From Deltaproteobacteria bacterium (GTDB lineage: Bacteria; Desulfobacterota; Desulfobacteria; Desulfobacterales; Desulfatirhabdiaceae), in NCBI GenBank assembly GCA_016219185.1, contig JACRBZ010000105.1:1-64000 (forward strand): a stretch of DNA of 64,000 bases, read 5' to 3'. The translations under genes were made by a program, and so were the position numbers. The notes beneath the pieces were generated by a model, which was given only the letters and a program-made list of their open reading frames with translations, had not been told where the DNA came from and did no database searches. Positions within the stretch are counted from its first letter, which is position 1. The number at the start of each line of letters is the position of its first letter. This document shows positions 7,820-15,885 of this stretch, one piece after another.

Positions 7820-9486
7820 GGCACCTGAACGCTCACCCGAGTGCCTTTGCCGGGTGTTGAACTCACTTCAAAGCCTCCGCCCGCGCTTTCCGCGCGCCCC
7901 CGCATCGACCGCAGGCCGAAGGCGTGATGCTTAGCGATGGCTTCGGTATCGAAACCTTGCCCGTCATCTTCAATCGTAATGCTGAGATGATTGTTGCCGG
8001 CGGCCAGAAACACTCTTGCCAGGCTGGCCTTTCCGTGCCGCCTCACATTGGTGAGCGCCTCCTGGATGATCGGCTGCAACTGCGCCGCAACGCCCGCATC
8101 GACATGCCTGTCCCGCACCTCGGAAGCAACGACCAGTTCGGTGCGGACCTCATACTTCTGGCTGTAGTGCGCGAGGTAGTTTCTCAGCACCTCCAAATAG
8201 CTCTTTTCCGCCGGTGAAAGGACCTTGACGCCCACCAGATACGTGCGGACAGACTCCTTGGCTTCCTGAACAATGTCGGACAGGCGCTGCAGGTATAACG
8301 CCACCTGGTTCGTCTCCCCCCTGGCAAGAAGCTGGCTTGCGGAACAGATCTGCAGTTGCGCCGCCGCCAGTATCTGACCAATGCCATCGTGCAGCTCGCG
8401 CGCCAGCAGTTCACGTTCCTTCAACGTAGCTTCGGTCCGCTGGTGATCCAGGATTTGCTCCTGGATCCGCTTTTGCTCGGTAGTGTCCTGCATCCAGATC
8501 AGATGTCCGAGGAGAAAGCCTTGTCGGTCGCTCAGCGGTGAAATGGATACCTGATACCAGCGTGAATGGGGATTTGCGAACGAGATCTCCCGTAGCTTTG
8601 TGTGCGAATTGTGGATAATCGCCAATAGTTCGGGAAAATCCTGCAAGGCCGATTCCACCCGGCGACCGATCAACTTCCCCCTGGGAAGGCCAAGCATTGT
8701 TTCCGCCGTTTCATTGAGATCGCCAATGTGCTTTTGGGCATCCAGGACGATCATAGCCTCTGTCATCCGATCGATCACCATATTGCGCGCGACCGGCACG
8801 ACGCCGAACATGTGAAGGCGAAAGAAGGCGAATGCATACAGTAAAAACGTGATGTTCGAGGCCAGGACCACGGGATTGAGCGGCTTGAAGGGATTATTGT
8901 CCGAAATATTGAGAAATCCCGCAGCTCTCGTCAACACCACCGAGAGGATAAGTCCGGCAGCGATCCAGCGGTGCCGCGGCGAGCGCAAAAAAAGCCAGAT
9001 GAGCACGGTCAGTTGCGCCAGGCTCAGGGCGAATCCGTAAGCGATGGCTCCCCAGTGCGCCGGTCCAAAATCAACACGGATTGCGCCGTCATAAAAGATC
9101 CGCTTCCAGACAAAATGATGCGTCTCGTTTGTCAAAATCAGAAGTGCAAACGTCAGTGCGACTATTACCAGGAGAATGGTCACCCGCCGGGTCAGCCATT
9201 TGCTCAATCCCGCATACGCCATCACAAAGCACAAGCCAGCGCTGGCCATCGGAAGCACCAGAGCCTTATCAAATTTAAACCAGAAGATCCTTGCTGCTTC
9301 ATCCGTGCTGGATAGCTGCAGGGCATTGGCAATGAGCCATGGGATCGTCAGGGCGATTAGAATGATAAAAGGAGCTGCCCCCGGCACCGTTTTGTTCCGC
9401 AAGCAATGAACCCCGAGAAATACTAAAAACAAGAGGGGCGCCAGAATGGTTAGCAAGTAGGGATTGTATTCGTAGGGCCAAGCCAT
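7798..9486 (-). CDS. Membrane-bound PAS sensor histidine kinase (HisKA_3 type)
   Basis: A 562-residue kinase. The N-terminal 230 residues contain about seven hydrophobic helices, like the 7TM histidine-kinase sensor domains. A PAS domain follows (MTEAMIVLDAQKHIGDLNETAETMLG to LIWMQDTTEQ). The dimerisation/phospho-acceptor region is RELLARELHDGIGQILAAAQ, with His near residue 366, of the HisKA_3 class that pairs with NarL-type regulators. The ATPase domain ends the protein with EALTNVRRHGKA, IEDDGQGFD and FGLRSMRGRAES. It overlaps its cognate regulator at the 3' end. A TATAAT-like -10 element lies about 35 bases upstream of the start, but no clear -35 was found. Confidence 0.9.
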   Translation of the reverse strand: MAWPYEYNPYLLTILAPLLFLVFLGVHCLRNKTVPGAAPFIILIALTIPWLIANALQLSSTDEAARIFWFKFDKALVLPMASAGLCFVMAYAGLSKWLTRRVTILLVIVALTFALLILTNETHHFVWKRIFYDGAIRVDFGPAHWGAIAYGFALSLAQLTVLIWLFLRSPRHRWIAAGLILSVVLTRAAGFLNISDNNPFKPLNPVVLASNITFLLYAFAFFRLHMFGVVPVARNMVIDRMTEAMIVLDAQKHIGDLNETAETMLGLPRGKLIGRRVESALQDFPELLAIIHNSHTKLREISFANPHSRWYQVSISPLSDRQGFLLGHLIWMQDTTEQKRIQEQILDHQRTEATLKERELLARELHDGIGQILAAAQLQICSASQLLARGETNQVALYLQRLSDIVQEAKESVRTYLVGVKVLSPAEKSYLEVLRNYLAHYSQKYEVRTELVVASEVRDRHVDAGVAAQLQPIIQEALTNVRRHGKASLARVFLAAGNNHLSITIEDDGQGFDTEAIAKHHAFGLRSMRGRAESAGGGFEVSSTPGKGTRVSVQVPWPKETA

Positions 9487-9773
9487 GGTTTGCTCCAGCA
9501 GTTGAATCCTCGCCCGGACAGGGGAAATGCATTATATTCAATATTTGATCTTTATATGTCCGGATAGATAAATGCAAGGAAGAATGGAAGTTACAAGCGC
9601 CGAAGCTTGGGTGTCATGAACCACCCTTTCCCAAAAAACTGCCGTCACATTGGATTTATTGGAAATGGGAAGAATGGCTTTGGATTCAACATGAAGGGCA
9701 ACTACCGGAAGAAGCGGGACGGATGGCAGGCCGCCCCGCTGTCAGGTGATAATATCGTTTTCAGATGAAGGGA

Positions 9774-11852
9774 TCACAGGGCAATTCGGGCATCCACCGC
9801 AATGATCCGGTCCGAAAAGGCCATGACCGGGTTCAGGTCCATTTCCTGAATTTGGGGAAAATCGGTGACCAGTTGAGACAGGCGCAGGATCACATCGATC
9901 ACACCCGGCTGATCGATAGCCACTTCACCCCTTGCGCCTTTCAGCAGGGCCGCGGTTTTAAGCGATGAGATCATCTCTGCGGCCTCGACCTCTGTAACCG
10001 GCGTAATCTTAAATGCGACGTCTTTGAGGATTTCAACATAGATCCCCCCCAGACCGAACATGATCAGATGCCCGAGTCCTTTTTCCGCTTTGGCCCCGAT
10101 AATCACTTCCCGGCCGCCCGGCTGAAATTTCTGAACCAAAAACTTCAGATCGGACGCGCCAATTTTGGCGGACATGTCCGAAGCCGCCTTACGTACCGCT
10201 TCCCGGGTCCCCAAATTGACGGCAACTCCGCCGACATCGCTTTTGTGAATGACCGATGCGGCATCGGCCTTGATCACGACCGGATACCCGATGGCATCCG
10301 CCGCTGCCTCGGCATCGGCGACCGTACCCGCCATTTTCCACGCCGCGCAGGGAATCCGGTAGGCATCCAGTATCGGATACACCTCTCCAGCCGACAACAT
10401 ATCGCGGCCCGAATCAACGGCTTTTTTCAGAATTTCCAAAACACGGGAGGCATCCACATCGGAGAACCGTTTTGCTTCGCCGATGTTTCGCGATCGCAAT
10501 GCGCCGTATCGGCTCAAAGCCGCCAGTGCCCGTGCGGCCGTACCCGGAAATCCGTAGCAGGGAACGCCGCCGGATTTCAGGATATCCACGGTCCCCATCC
10601 ACTGCCGGGGATCTGTCATGAGATTGCAGACAATGGGCTTTTTCCGCTGTTTGTTCACTTCGGCGATCTGATGGGCGACTTTTTCCGTATCCACAAAAAA
10701 CGGGGTGACGAAATTGATATAGAGGCTGTCGATCCGGTCTTCCGCCATCATGACATCCATCGCAGCCCGGAAATGGCCGGCATCGGCGGTCGCCAGAACA
10801 TCCACCGGATTGCTGAAGGCGGCCTCGGCAAAGAGTTTTCCCTTCAGCTCCAGCATTGCCTTTTCCGACAGTGTGGGGATCTGCATGCCCGCGTCCACCA
10901 GAACATCGGTGGCGATCACCGCAGGCCCGCCCGTATTGGTAATGATCCCCACCCGGTTCCCCGCGGGAATGGGCTGGGCAGCGAATGCCGCGGCAGCCTG
11001 GCAGAGCTCGCCCTCGTCCCGGAACGTCAGAATGCCCAGTTTTTCAAAAATCAGCTCGATGGCGATATCTGTTTTGGCCAGCCCGCCCGTATGAGACGAG
11101 GATGCCTTGGCGCCTTCGGCGGTTCTTCCGGCCTTCATGGCCAGTATGGTTTTTTTGGCTGCCACTTTTCCGGCTACTTCCATGAAGGCCTTGGGATCGG
11201 ACAGGCTCTCCACATAGAGCGCAATCACGCGGGTTCCCGCGTCATCGCCGAAATATTCCAGGATTTCCGTAATGGATACATCGCTGGCATTGCCGTTGGA
11301 AGCATAAATCCGCGTCCCGATGCCCATTTGCGAAAAACCCTGATGAATCAGTTCGCCCACGCCGCCGCTCTGGGCCACGATTGAAATGAATCCCGGCTCG
11401 GGTTTGGTAAAGGTAAAATTGCAATAGGCCTTAAGCGACGGATCCGTATTGATGATGCCCTGGCAATTGGGTCCCAGAATCCGAATCCCGTATTTTTTAG
11501 CCCGCTCCAGAAAATCTTTCTGCAGGGCCGCGCCTTCCGGACCGATCTCCGTAAATCCGGCGGAATTGATGATAATGGCCTTAATCCCTTTTTTCCCGCA
11601 GTCCTCCACCGCATTGGGTACAAATTTCCCCGCAATCACCATATGGGCCAGATCGATCTCGCCGGGCACATCGAATATGGATGGATATGCCTTGACGCCC
11701 CTGATTTCATCTGCTTTGGGATTGATGGGATAAATCGCTCCAGTGTATCCGAAATCGATCAGATTTTTGATGATCCGGTTTCCGATCGACAGTTCCTTGG
11801 CGGATGCGCCAATTACGGCAACCGATTTAGGTCGAAACAATGCTTCAAGCAT
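9774..11852 (-). CDS. ADP-forming acetyl/acyl-CoA synthetase (fused alpha and beta subunits)
   Basis: A 692-residue enzyme interconverting an acyl-CoA, ADP and phosphate with the free acid, CoA and ATP, a substrate-level phosphorylation step. The CoA-binding Rossmann domain starts at FRPKSVAVIGAS. A succinyl-CoA-ligase-like domain follows with VAQSGGVGELIHQGF, and the phosphohistidine lies in SSSHTGGLAKTD (about residue 254). The C-terminal ATP-grasp half includes GYPVVIKADAASVIHKSDVGGV and QKFQPGGREVIIG. The start at 11852 is preferred over an upstream ATG because a GAGGAG ribosome site precedes it and it opens with the usual MLEALFRPKSV. It lies four bases after the dehydratase stop, in the same operon. 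In this context it probably conserves energy from an acyl-CoA made by the pathway. Confidence 0.92.
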   Translation of the reverse strand: MLEALFRPKSVAVIGASAKELSIGNRIIKNLIDFGYTGAIYPINPKADEIRGVKAYPSIFDVPGEIDLAHMVIAGKFVPNAVEDCGKKGIKAIIINSAGFTEIGPEGAALQKDFLERAKKYGIRILGPNCQGIINTDPSLKAYCNFTFTKPEPGFISIVAQSGGVGELIHQGFSQMGIGTRIYASNGNASDVSITEILEYFGDDAGTRVIALYVESLSDPKAFMEVAGKVAAKKTILAMKAGRTAEGAKASSSHTGGLAKTDIAIELIFEKLGILTFRDEGELCQAAAAFAAQPIPAGNRVGIITNTGGPAVIATDVLVDAGMQIPTLSEKAMLELKGKLFAEAAFSNPVDVLATADAGHFRAAMDVMMAEDRIDSLYINFVTPFFVDTEKVAHQIAEVNKQRKKPIVCNLMTDPRQWMGTVDILKSGGVPCYGFPGTAARALAALSRYGALRSRNIGEAKRFSDVDASRVLEILKKAVDSGRDMLSAGEVYPILDAYRIPCAAWKMAGTVADAEAAADAIGYPVVIKADAASVIHKSDVGGVAVNLGTREAVRKAASDMSAKIGASDLKFLVQKFQPGGREVIIGAKAEKGLGHLIMFGLGGIYVEILKDVAFKITPVTEVEAAEMISSLKTAALLKGARGEVAIDQPGVIDVILRLSQLVTDFPQIQEMDLNPVMAFSDRIIAVDARIAL

Positions 11853-11856
11853 GGGA

Positions 11857-13110
11857 TCATTTCTCCTCGAGTTGTTCGATAAAAGCTTCGACATTGGTTT
11901 TGGTCTGTTCATCGGATACCAGCCGAAGATCGTTCAGATCCCCGTTGATGGTCAGACTGGGAATGCCCGTCAGCGCCTCGAGCCGCTGGGGCATGCCATA
12001 GCGGCAGTTGGAGTTGTTGGGACAGGTTTTGGCATCGTGATAGATGATGCCGTCTACCTTGAAAAATTCCATCATTCGCCGGATATAGGCTTCCTTGGCG
12101 TCATCGGCCCGGACAATGAAAAGTTCGGTATAGGCCCTGGCCATGCTATTGAAGGGATCTTCGGGGTCAAATGCTGAAAATATCCAACTGTTGCAGTATG
12201 TTGAAGCCAGAACATTCACACCGGCCCTGGCAAACAGATCGGAATGGTCCCGAAGCCGTCCCCACATGGGCATGCCGTCCCAGTAAAGCCGGAAGCGTTC
12301 ACCTTCAACTGCGGCCACCTTGTTCTGAATCCGGATTTCCAGCTCCGCCAGCAGAAGCTTGTAATAGTCCACGGCCGTCTGGGTGCCCCGAAGCACGACA
12401 GCCGGCCCCATGTGAATGGTGCCGTCAAAAAAGGTGATGGGCGAGGGTCTGGCTGAAGCCGTATCCAGAACTTTTTTCCACAGGTCGGAACATTCCCTGG
12501 AAAGCGCCAGAACATGGCGAAGCTTATCCATATCAAATTTATTGCCGGAAATGGCTTCGAGCTGAGGAATCAGGGCTTTCATCTGGCTGGAGATCGAGGC
12601 GACGTGGGAATCGCCGACATCCTTCACGCCCCGGTGCGTGTGAATTCCCAAAAGCGGCACCTTGAATTCGGCGGCGTACCAAGCAAACCAGTCCTGAACA
12701 TCACGGCATTGATTGGTGTTATAGACCAGCACATCGGGTCTGGGAACCCTGTCGATTCCCGGATATGCCTTTGAAAGCGGGGTAACGCCTTTCATATAGG
12801 CGCCGACATCGGCCGTCAGATAGGAGCAGATCTCCGGCGAATATCCGCTGGCATTGGCGATCGGTATCATATCGGTAGACATTCGGGTTGCACCCAGCAT
12901 GGCCCCGTGATTCTCCGGAAAATGCACCAGAAACCCCATGGCTCTCAAGATCTCGGCAGGTCCCACGCTGGTGCACCAGGCAATCTTTTGACTGCGTGAT
13001 TTATCCGCCGCGTTCAGCTCATAAAAATAATCCGACATATAGCGATTCATCTGAACCGTCGCTTCAATTTTCTTTCGAACAACTTTTTTTTCTTCAGTCA
13101 TATTCGTCAC
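11857..13110 (-). CDS. 2-hydroxyacyl-CoA dehydratase / benzoyl-CoA reductase-type subunit (HgdB/BcrB family)
   Basis: A 417-residue protein of the D-component family that binds a [4Fe-4S] cluster and uses a very low-potential electron. Cys residues sit where the family places them: WCTSVGPAEILRAMG near residue 46, NQCRDVQDWFAWY in the middle and TCPNNSNCRYGMPQRLE towards the end, followed by the family-typical GIPSLTINGDLND. Known enzymes are heterodimers (HgdAB, FldBC) or BcrB/BcrC pairs, yet only one such subunit is encoded here. Its activator gene lies 40 bases upstream and an ADP-forming CoA ligase four bases downstream. The substrate is not determined: a 2-hydroxyacyl-CoA or an aromatic acyl-CoA are both possible. 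Confidence 0.85.
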   Translation of the reverse strand: MTNMTEEKKVVRKKIEATVQMNRYMSDYFYELNAADKSRSQKIAWCTSVGPAEILRAMGFLVHFPENHGAMLGATRMSTDMIPIANASGYSPEICSYLTADVGAYMKGVTPLSKAYPGIDRVPRPDVLVYNTNQCRDVQDWFAWYAAEFKVPLLGIHTHRGVKDVGDSHVASISSQMKALIPQLEAISGNKFDMDKLRHVLALSRECSDLWKKVLDTASARPSPITFFDGTIHMGPAVVLRGTQTAVDYYKLLLAELEIRIQNKVAAVEGERFRLYWDGMPMWGRLRDHSDLFARAGVNVLASTYCNSWIFSAFDPEDPFNSMARAYTELFIVRADDAKEAYIRRMMEFFKVDGIIYHDAKTCPNNSNCRYGMPQRLEALTGIPSLTINGDLNDLRLVSDEQTKTNVEAFIEQLEEK

Positions 13111-13150
13111 CTTTTGAAGTTAACATATTTTCGTAATATTTTGATGAGGC

Positions 13151-13942
13151 TCAACTGCCCTCCTTGTTCTCCATTGCGTACAAGGCAGCTCCCAGGGCTC
13201 CGGTAAGCTGGGGATATTCCGGAACCAGAATGGGCCTGCCGATCATTTCCTCCATCATCCGAACCAGATAGGCATTGTGCGCCACGACCCCGCCGGTCAT
13301 CACTACATGCTCGGACAAAGAGTCCATCTCCATGACCCGTTTGATGACCGAATAAAACAGGCCTTTAACGATGTCCGGAACTTTTTTTCCCTGACGGATC
13401 TTTTCAAGCACCTCGGTTGCCGAAAAAACCGTGCAGAAACTCCCCAGTTCAACCATGCTCAGGGATTGCCGCGCAAGACCATCCAGGTTCTCAAGGGGGA
13501 TATCCAGACGCGTGGACATCTCTTCCAGAAACGCCCCGGTTCCGGCAGCGCATTTTCGATTCATCTTGAAGCTCAGGCGTTTTCCGGATTCATCCAGTTT
13601 GATGATTTTATTGTCCTGGCCTCCAATATCAATGATTGTGATGGACCGGGGGAAATAATAATAACATCCCCTGGCATGGCAACTGATTTCGGTTTTGGAA
13701 TCCTGGGAAATGGCCACATTTTTTCTGCCGTAACCCGTTGTCATCGCTTTTGCAATCTGCCCGACTGTACGGCCGGCCATATCCAGGGCCAGGGTCAGAC
13801 ACTGGTGGGAAGCGGCCTCAAAATCCGTACCGGATTTGACAACGGCTCTGCCGATGATTTGCTGCTCGCAATCGAGAATGACGACCTTGGTTCGCGACGC
13901 GCCGACATCAATTCCTGCAAATACAGGTTGAGAATCCTTCAT
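13151..13942 (-). CDS. ATP-dependent activator of 2-hydroxyacyl-CoA dehydratase / benzoyl-CoA reductase (HgdC/BcrD/BadG family)
   Basis: A 263-residue ASKHA-fold ATPase that injects one electron into the dehydratase or reductase at the cost of ATP. Visible hallmarks are the phosphate-1 loop AGIDVGASRTKVVILD at the start, DIGGQDNKII in the middle, the cluster-ligand region KCAAGTGAFLEEMS, SFCTVFSATEVLEKIRQGK, and TGGVVAHNAYLV near the end. Length matches homodimeric activators of the HgdC type. The single gene argues for a homodimer, as opposed to the BcrA/BcrD heterodimer. It is co-oriented with the dehydratase subunit 40 bases downstream. Confidence 0.9.
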   Translation of the reverse strand: MKDSQPVFAGIDVGASRTKVVILDCEQQIIGRAVVKSGTDFEAASHQCLTLALDMAGRTVGQIAKAMTTGYGRKNVAISQDSKTEISCHARGCYYYFPRSITIIDIGGQDNKIIKLDESGKRLSFKMNRKCAAGTGAFLEEMSTRLDIPLENLDGLARQSLSMVELGSFCTVFSATEVLEKIRQGKKVPDIVKGLFYSVIKRVMEMDSLSEHVVMTGGVVAHNAYLVRMMEEMIGRPILVPEYPQLTGALGAALYAMENKEGS

Positions 13943-13990
13943 GGGATTGAATCCATCTGTTTATAAATAATAATCTTCATCTCATTAAAT

Positions 13991-14085
13991 GATCCCCCCT
14001 TTTGGAAAAGGGGGGCCAAAAGATCTCTTGGCCGACGGCAGCATGCGAATAAATCCCCCTCAGTCCCCCTTTTTCAAAGGGGGAA
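13991..14085. repeat. C/G-rich palindromic intergenic repeat (family member 1)
   Basis: Two elements lie between the activator gene and the reductase gene. One is a palindrome of six C, an AT-rich centre and six G at 13993-14015. The other, at 14051-14085, is AAATCCCCCTCAGTCCCCC followed by an AT centre and five G. The same building block (AAATCCCCC-N3/4-CCCCC-TTT..AAA-GGGGG) recurs near 18231, 29427, 34003 and 40150. It can form a hairpin, but no T-tract follows. Confidence 0.7.
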
Positions 14086-14131
14086 GCAATCGCCTCCGAA
14101 TCCGGGAGATGAAAACCCGATTCATGACCAT

Positions 14132-15079
14132 CTATTTTTTCGATTCGATTGCCTTGACCAGAGAACGGATCATGATGTTATAAGGCGTTTCGATGCCTGC
14201 CTGTGCCCCGTATTCGATGAATTTCCCGTTCATGTAATCGATCTCGGTGCGGCGCTTGTTTTCAATGTCCATCAGCATCGAAGGCTTGTGATCGCCCGCC
14301 TTTCGCATGTATTCAATGGCGCCCGGATAAAAATCCCAGCCCAGGTTGATTTCATTGGCCCTTGCCACCTTTACGCATTCCTTGACCAGGGCATCCACAA
14401 TCTGAAACACGATGGGATCTCCCATTGCCTGGGCCATGGTCAGCCCGGTCACCGCGCAAACCGGGTTCATGCAGGCATTCAGGATTCCTTTTCGCCAGAC
14501 CATCGAGATAATGCTGTCGGTATGTTGGGTCAAGAGCCCGGTTGTGCTCAGGGCCTCGGCAATGGCAATGGCCGCCGGTTTGGAAGCCGGGTCCAGTTCC
14601 TGCAGGTAATGCGGCGGATGGTGAAAGGGCATTTTCACATGAGCCGGCTTGATCAGCCCGCACCCGTAATTGACGACGGCCCGCATGACCGGTTTTCGGC
14701 CCAGGACCTTGGCGATTTCAAGTTCCGTGTCTATCCCGTTCTGCCAACTGATGATGTACATGCCTTCCCGGTAAAACCCCTCGATGGCGGAAGATATCAG
14801 GGGCAGCACATTGGCTTTGACCGTGATGAAGATCACATCCGGCAGATGATCCGCCAGTTCATCGATATGCGTGCAGACCCGGGTAACGGACTGCTGGAGA
14901 TTTTCCGCGCCCTCGATCAGAATTCCGGGGCTGATGGCGGGTTCAATCAATGCGGGAATGACGTCACACAGGGTCACCTCATATCCGCCTCTGGCAAGAA
15001 AGGCTGCCACGATACATCCTACGGGACCTGCCCCGATGACCGCAAAGGATCGCGGGCAAAACGCCGGTTTTTCATCCAT
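14132..15079 (-). CDS. Ketopantoate reductase-like NAD(P)-dependent oxidoreductase (ApbA/PanE family)
   Basis: A 315-residue oxidoreductase with an N-terminal Rossmann dinucleotide site (AVIGAGPVGCIVAAFLARGG). Family residues follow: VKANVLP, WQNGID (the Asn-Gly of ketopantoate reductases) and the catalytic-lysine helix MVWRKGILNACMNPVCAVTG. The C-terminal helical domain ends in SMLMDIENKRRTEIDYMNGKFIEYG. By family it reduces a 2-oxo acid. In this operon a role in a 2-hydroxy-acid or branched pathway is at least as likely as pantothenate synthesis, since no other panB or panC gene is near. It lies 29 bases downstream of the ACT-domain gene and is followed by a repeat-bearing gap before the activator gene. 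Confidence 0.85.
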   Translation of the reverse strand: MDEKPAFCPRSFAVIGAGPVGCIVAAFLARGGYEVTLCDVIPALIEPAISPGILIEGAENLQQSVTRVCTHIDELADHLPDVIFITVKANVLPLISSAIEGFYREGMYIISWQNGIDTELEIAKVLGRKPVMRAVVNYGCGLIKPAHVKMPFHHPPHYLQELDPASKPAAIAIAEALSTTGLLTQHTDSIISMVWRKGILNACMNPVCAVTGLTMAQAMGDPIVFQIVDALVKECVKVARANEINLGWDFYPGAIEYMRKAGDHKPSMLMDIENKRRTEIDYMNGKFIEYGAQAGIETPYNIMIRSLVKAIESKK

Positions 15080-15108
15080 GGAATATCCTCCCCTTTGATA
15101 TCAAAAAA

Positions 15109-15552
15109 TCAGCTTTCGGTTTCCAGGATGCCGAAGGCTTCGGCATCCAGCAGCTTGATCCCGCTGGCCAGAAGGATCGCGATGGCCCTGTCATTGTCGC
15201 TGAAGCGGAAAATCATGACGGCGTTGCTTGAGGACATGCCGATAAACGCATACATGTACATGACGTTGATTCTGGCATCCATGAGCGGCTTCAGCACCTC
15301 GGACAACCTTCCGGGTTTGTCTTCGATTTCAACGGCCACCACATCGTCCACCCGGGCCGGCATATGGTTTTCCATCATGATCCGCCGGGTTTTGGCCAGA
15401 TCGGACACCAGAAGACGCAGCATGCCGAAATCGCCGCTGTCCACCAAATTCAACGCTCGCAGATTGATTCCCGCATCTCCCAGGGCGCGGGTGACTTCAT
15501 AAAGTCTGCCCGGAGAGTTTTCTATGGAAATGGATATTTGTTTTAATTTCAT
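15109..15552 (-). CDS. Tandem ACT-domain protein
   Basis: A 147-residue protein made of two ACT domains, with no catalytic domain. The first is KQISISIENSPGRLYEVTRALGDAGINLRAL, followed by FGMLRLLV. The second is VVAVEIEDKPGRLSEVLKPLMDARINVMYMY, followed by AVMIFRF. Such proteins usually bind amino acids or related small ligands and act as sensors. The start at 15552 was chosen because an AGGAG ribosome site lies eight bases upstream; a start 33 bases earlier lacks one. It is the first gene of the minus-strand catabolic operon, so it could report ligand availability to that pathway. The ligand cannot be inferred. Confidence 0.88.
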   Translation of the reverse strand: MKLKQISISIENSPGRLYEVTRALGDAGINLRALNLVDSGDFGMLRLLVSDLAKTRRIMMENHMPARVDDVVAVEIEDKPGRLSEVLKPLMDARINVMYMYAFIGMSSSNAVMIFRFSDNDRAIAILLASGIKLLDAEAFGILETES

Positions 15553-15620
15553 ACGATTGACTCCTTTCTGTTGTGATGGGCTCACCGGAGATCATGAATT
15601 ATCAAATCAAAAACAGGTTA

Positions 15621-15641
15621 TAATCACATTTTAATCACATT
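15621..15641. promoter_or_regulatory. Tandem TAATCACATT repeats, candidate operator
   Basis: The decamer TAATCACATT occurs at 15621-15630 and again at 15632-15641. The start-to-start spacing of 11 bases places both on one face of the helix. They lie just downstream of the predicted transcription start of the ACT-led operon, between the divergent ACT and sigma-54 activator genes. A regulator binding here would be placed to block the minus-strand promoter. No matching regulator can be assigned. Confidence 0.35.
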
Positions 15642-15656
15642 GTAACTTTAATTAGA

Positions 15657-15685
15657 TTAATATGTAGGGCGTGATCATAAGTCAA
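15657..15685 (-). promoter_or_regulatory. Predicted sigma-70 promoter of the ACT/dehydratase operon
   Basis: On the minus strand TTGACT (15685-15680), a 17-base spacer and TATTAA (15662-15657) form a plausible promoter about 105 bases before the ACT gene. The whole 15586-15885 gap is very AT-rich. It holds this promoter, the tandem repeats at 15621 and a plus-strand sigma-54 match at 15770; no gene is seen in it. Confidence 0.5.
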
Positions 15686-15769
15686 GAAAAAAATATATTA
15701 TACAATATGAATTATATTTATAGTTTTAACCAACAAAAATGATAGCGTTTTCATCACACTGATTTTTAT

Positions 15770-15785
15770 TGGCTTGTATATTGCT
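15770..15785 (+). promoter_or_regulatory. Sigma-54 promoter match
   Basis: TGGCTTGTATATTGCT has the -24 GG and -12 GC in the exact spacing of sigma-54 promoters and ends about 100 bases before the sigma-54 activator gene. It suggests that the activator operon is itself sigma-54 dependent and possibly autoregulated. A second, better match lies at 26056. Confidence 0.55.
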
Positions 15786-15885
15786 CCAGAAAAAAATATA
15801 GATAACAAAATTTGGATTTAGCTTGTTTCGGTCTCGGGTTGACTTTAGTATGCTGTTTAACTTGTGACAACAATATACGATATGA

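Noticed and set aside
10068..11384. 438-residue open frame on the plus strand opposite the ADP-forming CoA ligase
   Set aside because: It is antisense to a well-conserved enzyme, has no recognisable motif and has shadow-like composition (Gly, His and Arg rich).
13991..14085. Possible CRISPR-like array
   Set aside because: Only two elements, with unequal lengths and no regular spacers; no cas genes in the window.
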